18,404 bases of DNA from JBHJGU01 sp050331475. GTDB taxonomy: Bacteria > Pseudomonadota > Alphaproteobacteria > Caulobacterales > Maricaulaceae. Below, piece after piece: positions 6,893-13,813 of this stretch (its first letter is position 1; each line of letters starts with the position of its first letter). The translations under genes and the position numbers were made by a program. The DNA lies in contig JBHJGU010000025.1 of assembly GCA_050331475.1 (NCBI GenBank), positions 1-18,404 of the forward strand, read 5' to 3'. The notes beneath the pieces were generated by a model that worked only from the letters and a program-made list of their open reading frames with translations, did not search any database and had not been told where the DNA came from.

Positions 6893-8326
6893 CTAGCCGC
6901 CGGGGCCGCAATCGATGCAGCGGTTAGGCGGCTGCGGCCCCATGCCCAGCGCCTTGTGCAATTCGCGGAACGCAGTGCGCACGCCTTCCTCCACCACCGG
7001 GTGATAAAACGGGCGGAGCAATAACTCCCCCACGGTGAGCCGAGACTCCAACGCCCAGGCGAGCAAATGCGCGATATGCTCCGCATCCGCGCCGATCATT
7101 TCAAAACCCAGGAACAGCCCCGTGCCCTCTTCGCCATAGACCCGTAGCAAGCCTTTGTTCTCGAGCATGACACGCGCGCGGCCTTGGTCCTCGAACGACA
7201 CCTCGCCAATGGCGAACCCGATGTCATGGCTGGTCTCCAGCTCCCGATAGGTCTTGCCCGCCATGGCGATTTGCGGGTCGGAGAACACCACGCCCAAGGG
7301 CGTGCGTCGGGCGCGTTTATAAACGTTGGGCCAGCGGGCGGCGTTTTCTCCGGCGATCCGGCCTTCATCAGCCGCCTCGTGCAACAGCGGCAGATCAACG
7401 GTGGCGTCCCCGGCGATGAAGATATTCGTCCCCCCACAGCGCCCTGACATCCGGTCATAGATCGGCGCGCCGCGCTCGGTCAGCTCAACGCTCGTCTTGT
7501 CAACGCCCAATTGGTCGATATTCGATCGCCGACCGGTCGCTGCGAGCAGATAGTCGAAGCGTTCCTCGCGCGCCTCGCCATCGTTAAAGGCGACCACCAC
7601 CTGATCGCCGTCGCGGCGGATTTGGGTGTCGCCGTCGGCGAGGAACGGATACTCCGCGGCGAAAGTTTTGAGCGCGTAGTCCCGCACCGCCGGGTCGGTG
7701 AGCGGCCCCACCAGCCCGCCGCGGCCGAACAGGCGCACGCGCACGCCCAGCCGGTGCAGCGCTTGGGCGAGCTCCAGCCCGATGACGCCCGCGCCGAACA
7801 CCGCCACAGATTCCGGCAAGTCATCCCACTCAAACACATCGTCATTGAGGATCAGCCGATCGCCTGCGGCTTCAAAAGGCGGAGGGATGATGGGGCGAGA
7901 GCCGACCGCGATCACCACCTGGTCGGTGTGCAGCGTCCGGCCGCCCGAAAGCTTTAGTGTGTGGTCATCGATAAAAATCGCATTTTCCCGGATCACATGG
8001 GCGGGGTCAAAGCCGTCCACCGCTTCAAGCACGAAACCCACAAATCGGTCGCGCTCGGCGCGCACGCGCGTCATCACCGCTTTGCCGTCCACGTTAGGCA
8101 TTGGACCACGCAAGCCGAACTGCGCCCAGCTCTCGGTGCGGTGACGGGCTTCCGCGGGTGCGATCAATAGTTTGGACGGCATGCAGCCGACCCGCGCGCA
8201 AGTGGTGCCCAAGGGTCCGCCGTCCAGCAGCGCCACGGATCGGGTGTATTTGATCACCTCGCGATAAGCGGCCATGCCGGCGGTGCCGGCTCCGATAATC
8301 GCAACATCGACGGACAGATCAGCCAT
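6893..8326 (-). CDS. Dihydrolipoyl dehydrogenase-like FAD/NAD disulfide oxidoreductase
   Basis: A 477-residue class I pyridine nucleotide-disulfide oxidoreductase. FAD binds at IGAGTAG (11-17); the redox disulfide is Cys43/Cys48 in TTCARVGCMPSK; NAD(P) binds at VFGAGVIGLE; the second FAD motif is NIFIAGDA; and the C-terminal interface carries the His-Glu pair in YHPVVEEG. It therefore keeps every residue for transfer between NAD(P)H and a dithiol. It ends in an unusual tail RCIDCGPGG with a CxxC pair (Cys470, Cys473), absent from ordinary lipoamide dehydrogenases. No 2-oxoacid dehydrogenase or lipoyl-protein genes are nearby, so lipoamide is not assured; mercuric-reductase-like or other disulfide substrates are possible. 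AGGAG lies six bases before the ATG. It starts 48 bp after transketolase ends, and the SDR follows 27 bp on. Confidence 0.88.
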   Translation of the reverse strand: MADLSVDVAIIGAGTAGMAAYREVIKYTRSVALLDGGPLGTTCARVGCMPSKLLIAPAEARHRTESWAQFGLRGPMPNVDGKAVMTRVRAERDRFVGFVLEAVDGFDPAHVIRENAIFIDDHTLKLSGGRTLHTDQVVIAVGSRPIIPPPFEAAGDRLILNDDVFEWDDLPESVAVFGAGVIGLELAQALHRLGVRVRLFGRGGLVGPLTDPAVRDYALKTFAAEYPFLADGDTQIRRDGDQVVVAFNDGEAREERFDYLLAATGRRSNIDQLGVDKTSVELTERGAPIYDRMSGRCGGTNIFIAGDATVDLPLLHEAADEGRIAGENAARWPNVYKRARRTPLGVVFSDPQIAMAGKTYRELETSHDIGFAIGEVSFEDQGRARVMLENKGLLRVYGEEGTGLFLGFEMIGADAEHIAHLLAWALESRLTVGELLLRPFYHPVVEEGVRTAFRELHKALGMGPQPPNRCIDCGPGG

Positions 8327-8374
8327 TGACGGCTCCTCGCGGGAAGGGGCGAAGGATTAGGCGCGAGCGAACGC

Positions 8375-10381
8375 TCAAACCCGCGCTTTGACGGCTTGGA
8401 CCACGGCGTCCGCGGTGATCCCGAAATGCGGATAAAGCGCTTTGGCGGGCGCGCTGGCGCCGAACCCGGTCATGCCGACAAAGCCGCCCTCAGGCCCGAT
8501 GAACCGATCCCAACCCAGCCGAACCGCGGCCTCCACCGCAACTTTGGGCAAATCGCCGCCTAAGACGTCCCCCCCGTAACCCGGCCGTTGGGCGTCGAAC
8601 ACCTCCCAGCAGGGCAGCGACACCACGCGCGCCGCAATCCCGTCGCTGGCGAGCCGAGCCTGCGCCTCCACCGCGATCGCCACTTCCGAGCCTGTGGCCA
8701 GGATCACCGCCTGGGCGTCGCCCTCGGCCGGGCGGATCACATACCCCCCCTTGGCGACGAGCGCGCTTTCCACCGGCGCTGTGCGTAAGGCGGGCACGCC
8801 TTGGCGCGTGAGCGCGATGACCGAGGGGCCGTCGCGGTCGAGCGCTGCGGCCCACGCCTCCGCCGTCTCCACCGCGTCGGCGGGGCGGAACACGGCGAGG
8901 TTCGGCATGGCGCGAAGGCTCGCCAAATGCTCCACCGGTTGGTGGGTCGGCCCGTCCTCCCCCAGCCCGATGGAGTCGTGGGTCAGCACGTAAATCACCC
9001 TCTGACCCATCAGCGCGGAGAGTCGGATCGCGCCGCGGCAATAATCGGCGAACACCAAGAAGGTGCCGCCAAACGGGGTGATCCCGCCATGCAGCGCCAT
9101 CCCGTTCATGGCCGCGGCCATGCCGTGTTCGCGCACGCCATAGTGGATATACCCGCCGGAGAAATCCTCTGCGCTCACCGGGGCCGCGGATTTGGCTTTG
9201 GTGTTGTTCGAGCCCGAAAGGTCCGCCGATCCGCCAATCAGCGTCGGCCAGTGGGGCGCGATCGTGTCGAGCACCAGGCCCGAGGCTTTACGCGTCGCCA
9301 TGGCCGGGGCGTCTTCGACCCAGCGGGCGATCAAATCGGTGAGCGCCTCACGCGCCCCCGCCGGCGTCTCATTGGCGAGCGCGGCCTCAAACGCCGACCG
9401 ACGTTCCGGATCAGCCGCGTCCAGCCGCGCCCGCCACGCCGCGCGCGCTTCGGCGCCGCGCGCCCCGATCGCGCGCCACTGCTCGAGGATGTCGGCGGGG
9501 ATGTCGAAGGGCGCATGGGGCCAGTCCATGGCCGCGCGCGCGCCGGCGATTTCTTCAGCGCCCAGGGGCGCGCCATGGGCGCCGGCGGTGTCCGCCTTGG
9601 TGGGCGCGAATTTGCCGATGGTGGTTTTGCACGCAATCAGGCTGGGCCGGTCGGCGGTTTGGGCTTGGGCGATGGCGTGGGCGACGGCGGCCGGGTCGTG
9701 GCCGTCCACCGTTTGGGAGGCCCAGCCTGCGGCTTGGAACCGGCCGATCTGGTCGACTGAGTCCGACAGCGCCGTGGATCCGTCGATCGAGATGCCGTTG
9801 TCGTCGAACAAAACGATCAGCTTGCGCAGCTTGAGGTGGCCCGCCAGCGCGATCGCCTCCTGGCTGATCCCCTCCATCAAATCGCCGTCAGAGGCGATGA
9901 CATAGGTTTTATGGTCGACCAGGTCATCGCCGAACCGAGCCGCCATCAGCCGCTCGCCCAACGCCAGGCCGACCGCCGTGGCCAGGCCCTGGCCCAAGGG
10001 CCCGGTCGTCGTCTCCACGCCCGCGCCATGGCCGAACTCGGGATGTCCGGCCGTGAGCGCGCCTAATTGGCGGAACTCTTTAAGCGCGTGGAGCGGGAAA
10101 TCCTCATATCCGGTCAGGTGTAAGAGCGCGTATAGCAGCATGGAGCCATGACCCGCGGAGAGCACGAACCGGTCCCGGTCCGGCCAATGGGGGTCGTGGG
10201 CGTCGAATTTCAGCGCGCCGGCGAACAGCGCGGTGGCCGCGTCCGCCATGCCCATGGGCATGCCCGGATGCCCGCTTTGGGCGGCCTCCACCGCGTCCAT
10301 AGCCAGCGCGCGGATGGCGTTGGCCATGGCGGCCGCGCCCGCCAAATTCGTATCGACGGCGGCTCCGGGGGAATCGGCCAC
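8375..10381 (-). CDS. tkt: Transketolase
   Basis: Thiamine-diphosphate enzyme of the pentose phosphate pathway that moves two-carbon units between sugar phosphates. The chosen frame gives 668 residues, the family size. Motifs: ANAIRALAMDAVEAAQSGHPG at about residue 20-40, the classic N-terminus; SAGHGSMLLYALLHLTGY; the ThDP-binding region SDGDLMEGISQEA through LFDDN; FGGTFLVFADYCRGAIRLSAL in the pyrimidine domain; and LTHDSIGLGEDGPTHQPVEH. The open frame runs on to 10984, antisense to zapA, so the start must be chosen. The GTG at 10381 has AGGAG (10388-10392) six bases upstream and fits homologues; an ATG at 10456 would add 25 unrelated residues. It is divergent from the DUF4164-zapA block. 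Confidence 0.95.
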   Translation of the reverse strand: MADSPGAAVDTNLAGAAAMANAIRALAMDAVEAAQSGHPGMPMGMADAATALFAGALKFDAHDPHWPDRDRFVLSAGHGSMLLYALLHLTGYEDFPLHALKEFRQLGALTAGHPEFGHGAGVETTTGPLGQGLATAVGLALGERLMAARFGDDLVDHKTYVIASDGDLMEGISQEAIALAGHLKLRKLIVLFDDNGISIDGSTALSDSVDQIGRFQAAGWASQTVDGHDPAAVAHAIAQAQTADRPSLIACKTTIGKFAPTKADTAGAHGAPLGAEEIAGARAAMDWPHAPFDIPADILEQWRAIGARGAEARAAWRARLDAADPERRSAFEAALANETPAGAREALTDLIARWVEDAPAMATRKASGLVLDTIAPHWPTLIGGSADLSGSNNTKAKSAAPVSAEDFSGGYIHYGVREHGMAAAMNGMALHGGITPFGGTFLVFADYCRGAIRLSALMGQRVIYVLTHDSIGLGEDGPTHQPVEHLASLRAMPNLAVFRPADAVETAEAWAAALDRDGPSVIALTRQGVPALRTAPVESALVAKGGYVIRPAEGDAQAVILATGSEVAIAVEAQARLASDGIAARVVSLPCWEVFDAQRPGYGGDVLGGDLPKVAVEAAVRLGWDRFIGPEGGFVGMTGFGASAPAKALYPHFGITADAVVQAVKARV

Positions 10382-10387
10382 AGCGGT

Positions 10388-10392
10388 CTCCT
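10388..10392 (-). promoter_or_regulatory. Shine-Dalgarno fixing the GTG start of transketolase
   Basis: CTCCT on the plus strand reads AGGAG on the minus strand, six bases before the GTG at 10381. It is the only good ribosome-binding site in the upstream part of this frame, and it decides in favour of the rare start codon over the ATG at 10456. Confidence 0.7.
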
Positions 10393-10502
10393 GGACTTGT
10401 TGAAAACTTCCGCGCACACTTGTCGCGGACGGGTCAGAGCGGTCAAGCCGCGTCATAGCCGCGGCCTGGCGTTTTTCGCAACCACAGCATAGAGTGGGAT
10501 AA

Positions 10503-10769
10503 ATGACGCAGACATCGTCCTCAGATCCGCTCGGCGCGGCGGAGCAGCGCTTGGACGCCGCGCTCACGCGCCTGGAACACGCGCTGCATGGTTTGGTGGA
10601 CCGGATCGCCTTGCCCAATGGTGATGCGGCGCTGCTGCAAGAATTGGAAAATTCGCGTGCGCGCGAGGCCGAACTTGCAGATGCAGCCAAAGCCGCGTCC
10701 CAAGAATTGGGCGATGCGATCGCGGATATGCGCGCAGCCATTGAGGAGACCCCCGAATGGCGAAGGTGA
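10503..10769 (+). CDS. DUF4164-type coiled-coil protein upstream of zapA
   Basis: An 88-residue acidic protein, almost entirely helical with heptad-like spacing (AEQRLDAALTRLEHALHGLV and ELENSRAREAELADAAKAA). It lacks a signal peptide or membrane segment. It matches in size, composition and position the small coiled-coil protein (DUF4164 family) that commonly precedes zapA in Alphaproteobacteria. Its end overlaps the start of zapA by 13 bases, so the two are coupled; a role with ZapA in division is inference from context. Transcription probably starts in the 121-bp region shared with divergent tkt. There is no strong Shine-Dalgarno: GGGATAA lies directly before the ATG. Confidence 0.8.
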   Translation: MTQTSSSDPLGAAEQRLDAALTRLEHALHGLVDRIALPNGDAALLQELENSRAREAELADAAKAASQELGDAIADMRAAIEETPEWRR

Positions 10770-11257
10770 CCGTTTCGGTGAACGGGCGGCCGTTCACCGT
10801 CGGCTGCGCCTCGGGCGAAGAAGGCCGGGTGCGCGAGCTGGGCGGGTTGATCGACCGGTATGTCCGCGAATTGACCGACAAATTCGGCCAAATCGGCGAT
10901 GTGAAACTGTTCCTGATGGCGGGGCTGCAATTGGCTGACGCGCTGAAAGAGGCGCAGGATGAGTTGGCGGAGTTGCGCAGCCAATCTACCGGTCTCGCCC
11001 GGCAGGAAGCCGCCCGGGCTGCGGCCGATCGGGACCGGTTAATCGCTCAACTTAACGCTGCTTCCGAACGGATTGAGCATTTGTGCGCCCTGGTTGGCCA
11101 TCCGGAGGACACGGCGAGCGCAGGGACTTCTGAGCCGGAGGAGGGCGACCCCGACCCACCCGAAACCGGCGACGCCGAGGCCGCCGGCGCCGGGCCTCTC
11201 GGCGGCAATGTGGCGGCTTTCCCCAGCATCGGTCCGCGGGACGGCGCCGGGTTCTGA
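10757..11257 (+). CDS. zapA: Cell division protein ZapA
   Basis: ZapA bundles FtsZ protofilaments at the division site. The first 75 residues are typical: VTVSVNGRPFTVGCASGEE for the beta hairpin, then LGGLIDRYVRELTDKFGQIG and KLFLMAGLQLADALKEAQDEL, leading into the long coiled-coil helix that makes the tetramer. At 166 residues it is longer than E. coli ZapA (109). The excess is a low-complexity acidic Pro/Gly/Ala tail from about residue 115, followed by a short conserved-looking end AAFPSIGPRDGAGF. The start overlaps the DUF4164-type gene. Its stop is about 50 bp upstream of the 6S RNA, the widespread zapA - ssrS - 5-FCL order. Confidence 0.92.
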   Translation: MAKVTVSVNGRPFTVGCASGEEGRVRELGGLIDRYVRELTDKFGQIGDVKLFLMAGLQLADALKEAQDELAELRSQSTGLARQEAARAAADRDRLIAQLNAASERIEHLCALVGHPEDTASAGTSEPEEGDPDPPETGDAEAAGAGPLGGNVAAFPSIGPRDGAGF

Positions 11258-11274
11258 GCGCGCGTCATCGGCCC

Positions 11275-11303
11275 TTGGCGGGAACGGTTGGCGCACTTAC
11301 TTT
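11275..11303 (+). promoter_or_regulatory. Promoter candidate for 6S RNA
   Basis: TTGGCG (11275-11280) and TACTTT (11298-11303) are separated by 17 bases. They would place the transcription start about five bases on, at the first base of the 6S closing stem (about 11308). The match to consensus is moderate; the position relative to the RNA is the main support. Confidence 0.4.
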
Positions 11304-11307
11304 ATGA

Positions 11308-11475
11308 GGTGGCGGTGTCTGCAGCGTGCGTGAGACGCAATCATCCCGGCGACCGTACCCATCCCGGAAGGGAGCTGTCTCTGGCTCGATCGTGGTCGAG
11401 CTATTGCGGCGCCCACCTACACTCGTAGGTCGACGGGGATGTGGAGTCGTCCACGGCGCAGGCGGAGCCGCCGCT
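11308..11475 (+). ncRNA. ssrS: 6S RNA
   Basis: 6S RNA mimics an open promoter and sequesters the housekeeping sigma-factor RNA polymerase. The call rests on position between zapA and the 5-FCL gene, its usual place, and on the fold. A closing stem pairs GGTGGC (11308-11313) and TGTCTGC (11316-11322) with GCAGGCG (11458-11464) and GCCGCC (11467-11472), with a 2x2 internal loop. An upper stem pairs CGCAAT (11336-11341) with ATTGCG (11403-11408). Between them lies a large bubble whose 3' side carries small hairpins (ACCTAC/GTAGGT at 11415-11430; GTGGA/TCCAC at 11441-11454). The apical arm has GCTCGA/TCGAGC (11384-11401). About 168 bases, a normal size. Ends are accurate to a few bases. Confidence 0.75.
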
Positions 11476-11493
11476 CCGTCCAATCCAATGGTG

Positions 11494-11997
11494 ATGTCTG
11501 AAAAATCCGCCCTCCGGGCGACACTGAAAACCCTCCGGGCGAAATTGGCCGCCGCTGAGCCCGACGCGGGTGCGCGTCTGGTCGCGCGTTGGCCTGGCGT
11601 GCTCCAGGGTGTTCCGGGGCGTGTGGTCGCGGGTTATTGGCCGCTGGGCAGTGAAATCGATCCCCGCCCGCTCATGGCCGCGCTGGCGGACCGGGGCGCG
11701 CGGCTGGCTCTGCCCGTGGTGGCGGCGGCTCAAGCGCCCTTGGTGTTTCGGGACTGGTCGCCCGGGACCGCGCTCGAGCCGGGTCCCAACGGCACGCATC
11801 ATCCGCCGCCGTCGGCTGCTCAGGTGAGACCGGATTGGGTGCTGGTCCCGCTTCTAGGGTTTGATAGCCGCGGGGTGCGACTGGGCTATGGCGGCGGATA
11901 TTACGATCGCACGCTTGCGGCCCTGCGCTCGGAGGGCGCGGTGACGGCGGTTGGGCTGGCCTATGCGGGCCAAGCGGTCGCGCGCGCGCCCTATTAG
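11494..11997 (+). CDS. 5-formyltetrahydrofolate cyclo-ligase, C-terminally truncated by in-frame TAG
   Basis: This enzyme (5-FCL, YgfA/MTHFS family) converts 5-formyl-THF to 5,10-methenyl-THF using ATP. Family landmarks: SEKSALRATLKTLRAKLAAA at the N-terminus; VVAGYWPLGSEIDPRPLM; DWVLVPLLGFDSRGVRLGYG, running into the nucleotide-binding GYGGGYYDRTL; then VGLAYAGQAVARAPY. Translation stops at TAG (11995-11997) after 167 residues, short of the usual 180-200. The bases after the stop continue in frame with the conserved end of the family (see next entry). The codon at this place is normally Glu, and GAG to TAG is a single change, so I read it as a nonsense mutation or a base error. The start is uncertain: ATG 11488, GTG 11491 and ATG 11494 are all in frame, with no clear Shine-Dalgarno, just after 6S RNA. 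Confidence 0.85.
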   Translation: MSEKSALRATLKTLRAKLAAAEPDAGARLVARWPGVLQGVPGRVVAGYWPLGSEIDPRPLMAALADRGARLALPVVAAAQAPLVFRDWSPGTALEPGPNGTHHPPPSAAQVRPDWVLVPLLGFDSRGVRLGYGGGYYDRTLAALRSEGAVTAVGLAYAGQAVARAPY

Positions 11998-12066
11998 CCC
12001 CACGACCAGCGTTTAGATTGGATTCTCACGCCCGATGGCGCATATCCCTGTTCGAACTCAGGGTAA
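11998..12066 (+). pseudogene. C-terminal block of 5-FCL stranded behind the TAG
   Basis: Read in the same frame as the gene before it, the 22 codons after the TAG give PHDQRLDWILTPDGAYP and a short tail before TAA at 12064-12066. HDQxLDWIxT is the conserved last block of 5-formyltetrahydrofolate cyclo-ligases. With it the protein would be 190 residues, the normal family length. No start codon or ribosome-binding site would allow it to be made alone. The next gene starts 10 bases on, as expected if this TAA were the ancestral stop. Confidence 0.8.
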
Positions 12067-12076
12067 GGCGACAAAC

Positions 12077-12922
12077 ATGCGGCTCGCGTTTTTTGGCGAT
12101 GTGATGGGGAAGGCGGGCCGGCGTGCGGCGGAGCGCGATCTGCCCGGCCTGCGCGCGGATCTCGCCCTCGATTTCGTCGTCATCAATGGCGAGAACGCGG
12201 CGGGCGGGTTTGGGATCACCGAAAAGGTCGCCGAGAGCCTGTTCGCCGCAGGCGCAGACTGCATCACGCTGGGCAACCACGCCTGGGATCAGCGCGAAGC
12301 GTTGACCTATATCGAACGCGAGCCGCGATTGCTGCGCCCGGTGAATTATCCCCTCGGATCCGGCGCGCCGGGCAAGGGCGCGAACCTTTTTGAGACCCGG
12401 GACGGGCGGCGTGTGCTGGTGATGAACGTGCTGGGTCGGCTGTTCATGGACAGCTTGGACGACCCGTTTGCCGCCGTGGAGCGCGAGCTTGGGGCCGCGC
12501 CCTTGGGCGAAATCGCCGACGCTGTGATTGTCGACATGCACGCCGAGGCGACGAGCGAAAAACACGCCATGGGCCATTTCTGCGACGGACGGGCGAGCTT
12601 GGTGGTGGGCACCCATACCCATATCCCCACCGCAGACAGCCAAGTTCTGCCCCACGGCACGGCCTACCAAACCGATGCGGGCATGTGCGGGGATTATGAC
12701 AGCGTGATCGGCATGGAGAAGGATAGGCCGGTTCTGAAGTTCGCCACCCGCCTGCCCCAGGGCCGTAACGAGCCCGCCGATAAGGACCCCACCCTGTGCG
12801 GTGTGTTTGTGGAAACCGATGACGCCACCGGTTTAGCGGTGACCTGCGAGCCGATCCGGGTGGGCGCCCGGCTGATCAACGCCCGGCCCGCCTCGCGCCG
12901 GGCCCGCGCCGCCGCCGAATAG
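12077..12922 (+). CDS. YmdB-type metallophosphoesterase (TIGR00282 family)
   Basis: A 281-residue dinuclear metallophosphoesterase of the Bacillus YmdB / Deinococcus DR1281 family, whose members hydrolyse 2',3'-cyclic nucleotides. The metal ligands fall at the positions known in the family: Asp8 in FFGDVMGKAG, Glu39 and Asn40 in INGEN, Asn67 and His68 in LGNHAWD, then His155 in DMHAEATSEK and His180/His182 in GTHTHIPTAD. I chose the ATG at 12077 over 12035 because the protein then begins MRLAFFGDVMG as in homologues, and the upstream codons overlap the old end of 5-FCL. AAGG lies about eight bases before the start. It sits between 5-FCL and yebC, on the same strand, probably in one transcript. 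In Bacillus the family affects motility and biofilm; whether that holds here is unknown. Confidence 0.93.
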   Translation: MRLAFFGDVMGKAGRRAAERDLPGLRADLALDFVVINGENAAGGFGITEKVAESLFAAGADCITLGNHAWDQREALTYIEREPRLLRPVNYPLGSGAPGKGANLFETRDGRRVLVMNVLGRLFMDSLDDPFAAVERELGAAPLGEIADAVIVDMHAEATSEKHAMGHFCDGRASLVVGTHTHIPTADSQVLPHGTAYQTDAGMCGDYDSVIGMEKDRPVLKFATRLPQGRNEPADKDPTLCGVFVETDDATGLAVTCEPIRVGARLINARPASRRARAAAE

Positions 12923-12923
12923 T

Positions 12924-12953
12924 CCCGGCGCCGGGAGGGTTCCAGTGCCCTCC
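12924..12953 (+). repeat. Adjacent inverted repeats between the phosphoesterase gene and yebC
   Basis: Directly after the phosphoesterase stop comes a perfect 12-bp palindrome CCCGGCGCCGGG (12924-12935), and overlapping it a stem GGAGGG (12934-12939) / CCCTCC (12948-12953) with an 8-base loop. No T-run follows directly; the nearest T5 is about 30 bases on. They may form an RNA structure or a weak terminator ahead of yebC. The role is not established. Confidence 0.3.
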
Positions 12954-13033
12954 GCCATGGGTTAAATCCTCGCGATCGGGGTTTTTCGGGCTTGGGCGAG
13001 GGTCCAAGACCCGCCGCATGAGAGGAGCGCGCC

Positions 13034-13813
13034 ATGGCCGGCCACTCGAAATGGGCGAATATTCAGCACCGCAAAGGCAAGCAGGATAAGATCCGCGCTA
13101 AACTGTTCTCACGACTGTCGAAAGAGATCATGATCGCGGTGAAAATGGGCGGTCCGGATATCGACGGCAATCCGCGGCTGCGCTTGGCGGTGAAGAATGC
13201 GCGCTCGGAGTCCATGCCCAAAGACAATATCCAACGCGCCATCGACAAGGCCTCCGGCGCCGGTGCGGATATGATCGAGGAATTCCGCTATGAGGGGTTC
13301 GGACCCGGCGGGGTCGGCCTGATCGTGGAGTGCGCTTCGGACAATCGGAACCGGGCGGCGGGCGACGTCCGCGCGGCGTTCTCTAAGAATGGCGGCAATA
13401 TGGGGGAGACCGGCTCGGTCAGCTTCGGCTTCGATCGGGTGGGCGAGATCCGGTATCTCCAATCGGTCGCCGATGAAGACGCCATGATGGAGGCCGCCTT
13501 GGAAGCGGGCGCGACCGATGTGGACGAGGGCGAAAGCGAGCCTGACAATTTCGACGAAGTTCACGCCCAACACGTCATCTATTGCGCCTTCGAAGACCTC
13601 GCCGAGGTGTCCGCCGCCCTCGAGGCCAAATTCGGCGAGGCCGCAGGCACGGCGATCATCTGGAAGCCGCAAAACCTCGTGCCCGTTGACAGCGATAAGG
13701 TCGAAGGCCTGATGAAACTGCTCGCAGCCCTAGAGGACGTTGAGGACGTGCAAACCGTCTTCGGCAATTACGACATTTCGGACGAAGACATGGCGAAACT
13801 CGCCGCGGCTTAG
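13034..13813 (+). CDS. yebC: YebC/PmpR (TACO1) family translation factor / regulator
   Basis: A 259-residue member of the YebC/TACO1 family, long annotated as transcriptional regulators and more recently linked to translation through stalling sequences. The signature N-terminus is complete: MAGHSKWANIQHRKGKQD, then LFSRLSKEIMIAVKMGG. Next come RLRLAVKNARSESMPKDNIQ, the RYEGFGPGGVGLIVEC segment and NGGNMGETGSVSFGFDR, all family landmarks. The end VFGNYDISDEDMAKL is typical. GAGGAG sits eight bases upstream of the ATG. Homologues usually lie directly before ruvC; here ruvCAB is 10 kb to the left. The stop (TAG) overlaps the end of the convergent minus-strand gene. Confidence 0.95.
   Translation: MAGHSKWANIQHRKGKQDKIRAKLFSRLSKEIMIAVKMGGPDIDGNPRLRLAVKNARSESMPKDNIQRAIDKASGAGADMIEEFRYEGFGPGGVGLIVECASDNRNRAAGDVRAAFSKNGGNMGETGSVSFGFDRVGEIRYLQSVADEDAMMEAALEAGATDVDEGESEPDNFDEVHAQHVIYCAFEDLAEVSAALEAKFGEAAGTAIIWKPQNLVPVDSDKVEGLMKLLAALEDVEDVQTVFGNYDISDEDMAKLAAA

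Noticed and set aside
8801..9760. 319-residue plus-strand frame over transketolase
   Set aside because: Antisense shadow, Arg/Gly-rich, with no domain visible and no ribosome-binding site.
10382..10984. Long N-terminal extension of transketolase, giving 869 residues
   Set aside because: The extension is antisense to the DUF4164-type gene and zapA, reads as low-quality sequence, and the GTG at 10381 has a good Shine-Dalgarno and gives the normal family length.
11326..11487. Upstream extension of the 5-FCL frame
   Set aside because: It runs through the paired stems of the 6S RNA and gives an Arg-rich translation unlike any 5-FCL N-terminus.
11995..11997. TAG in 5-FCL as a sense codon (recoding or pyrrolysine)
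   Set aside because: Several other genes here end at TAG at the expected family length, and no recoding element or tRNA gene is visible; a point mutation or base error is simpler.
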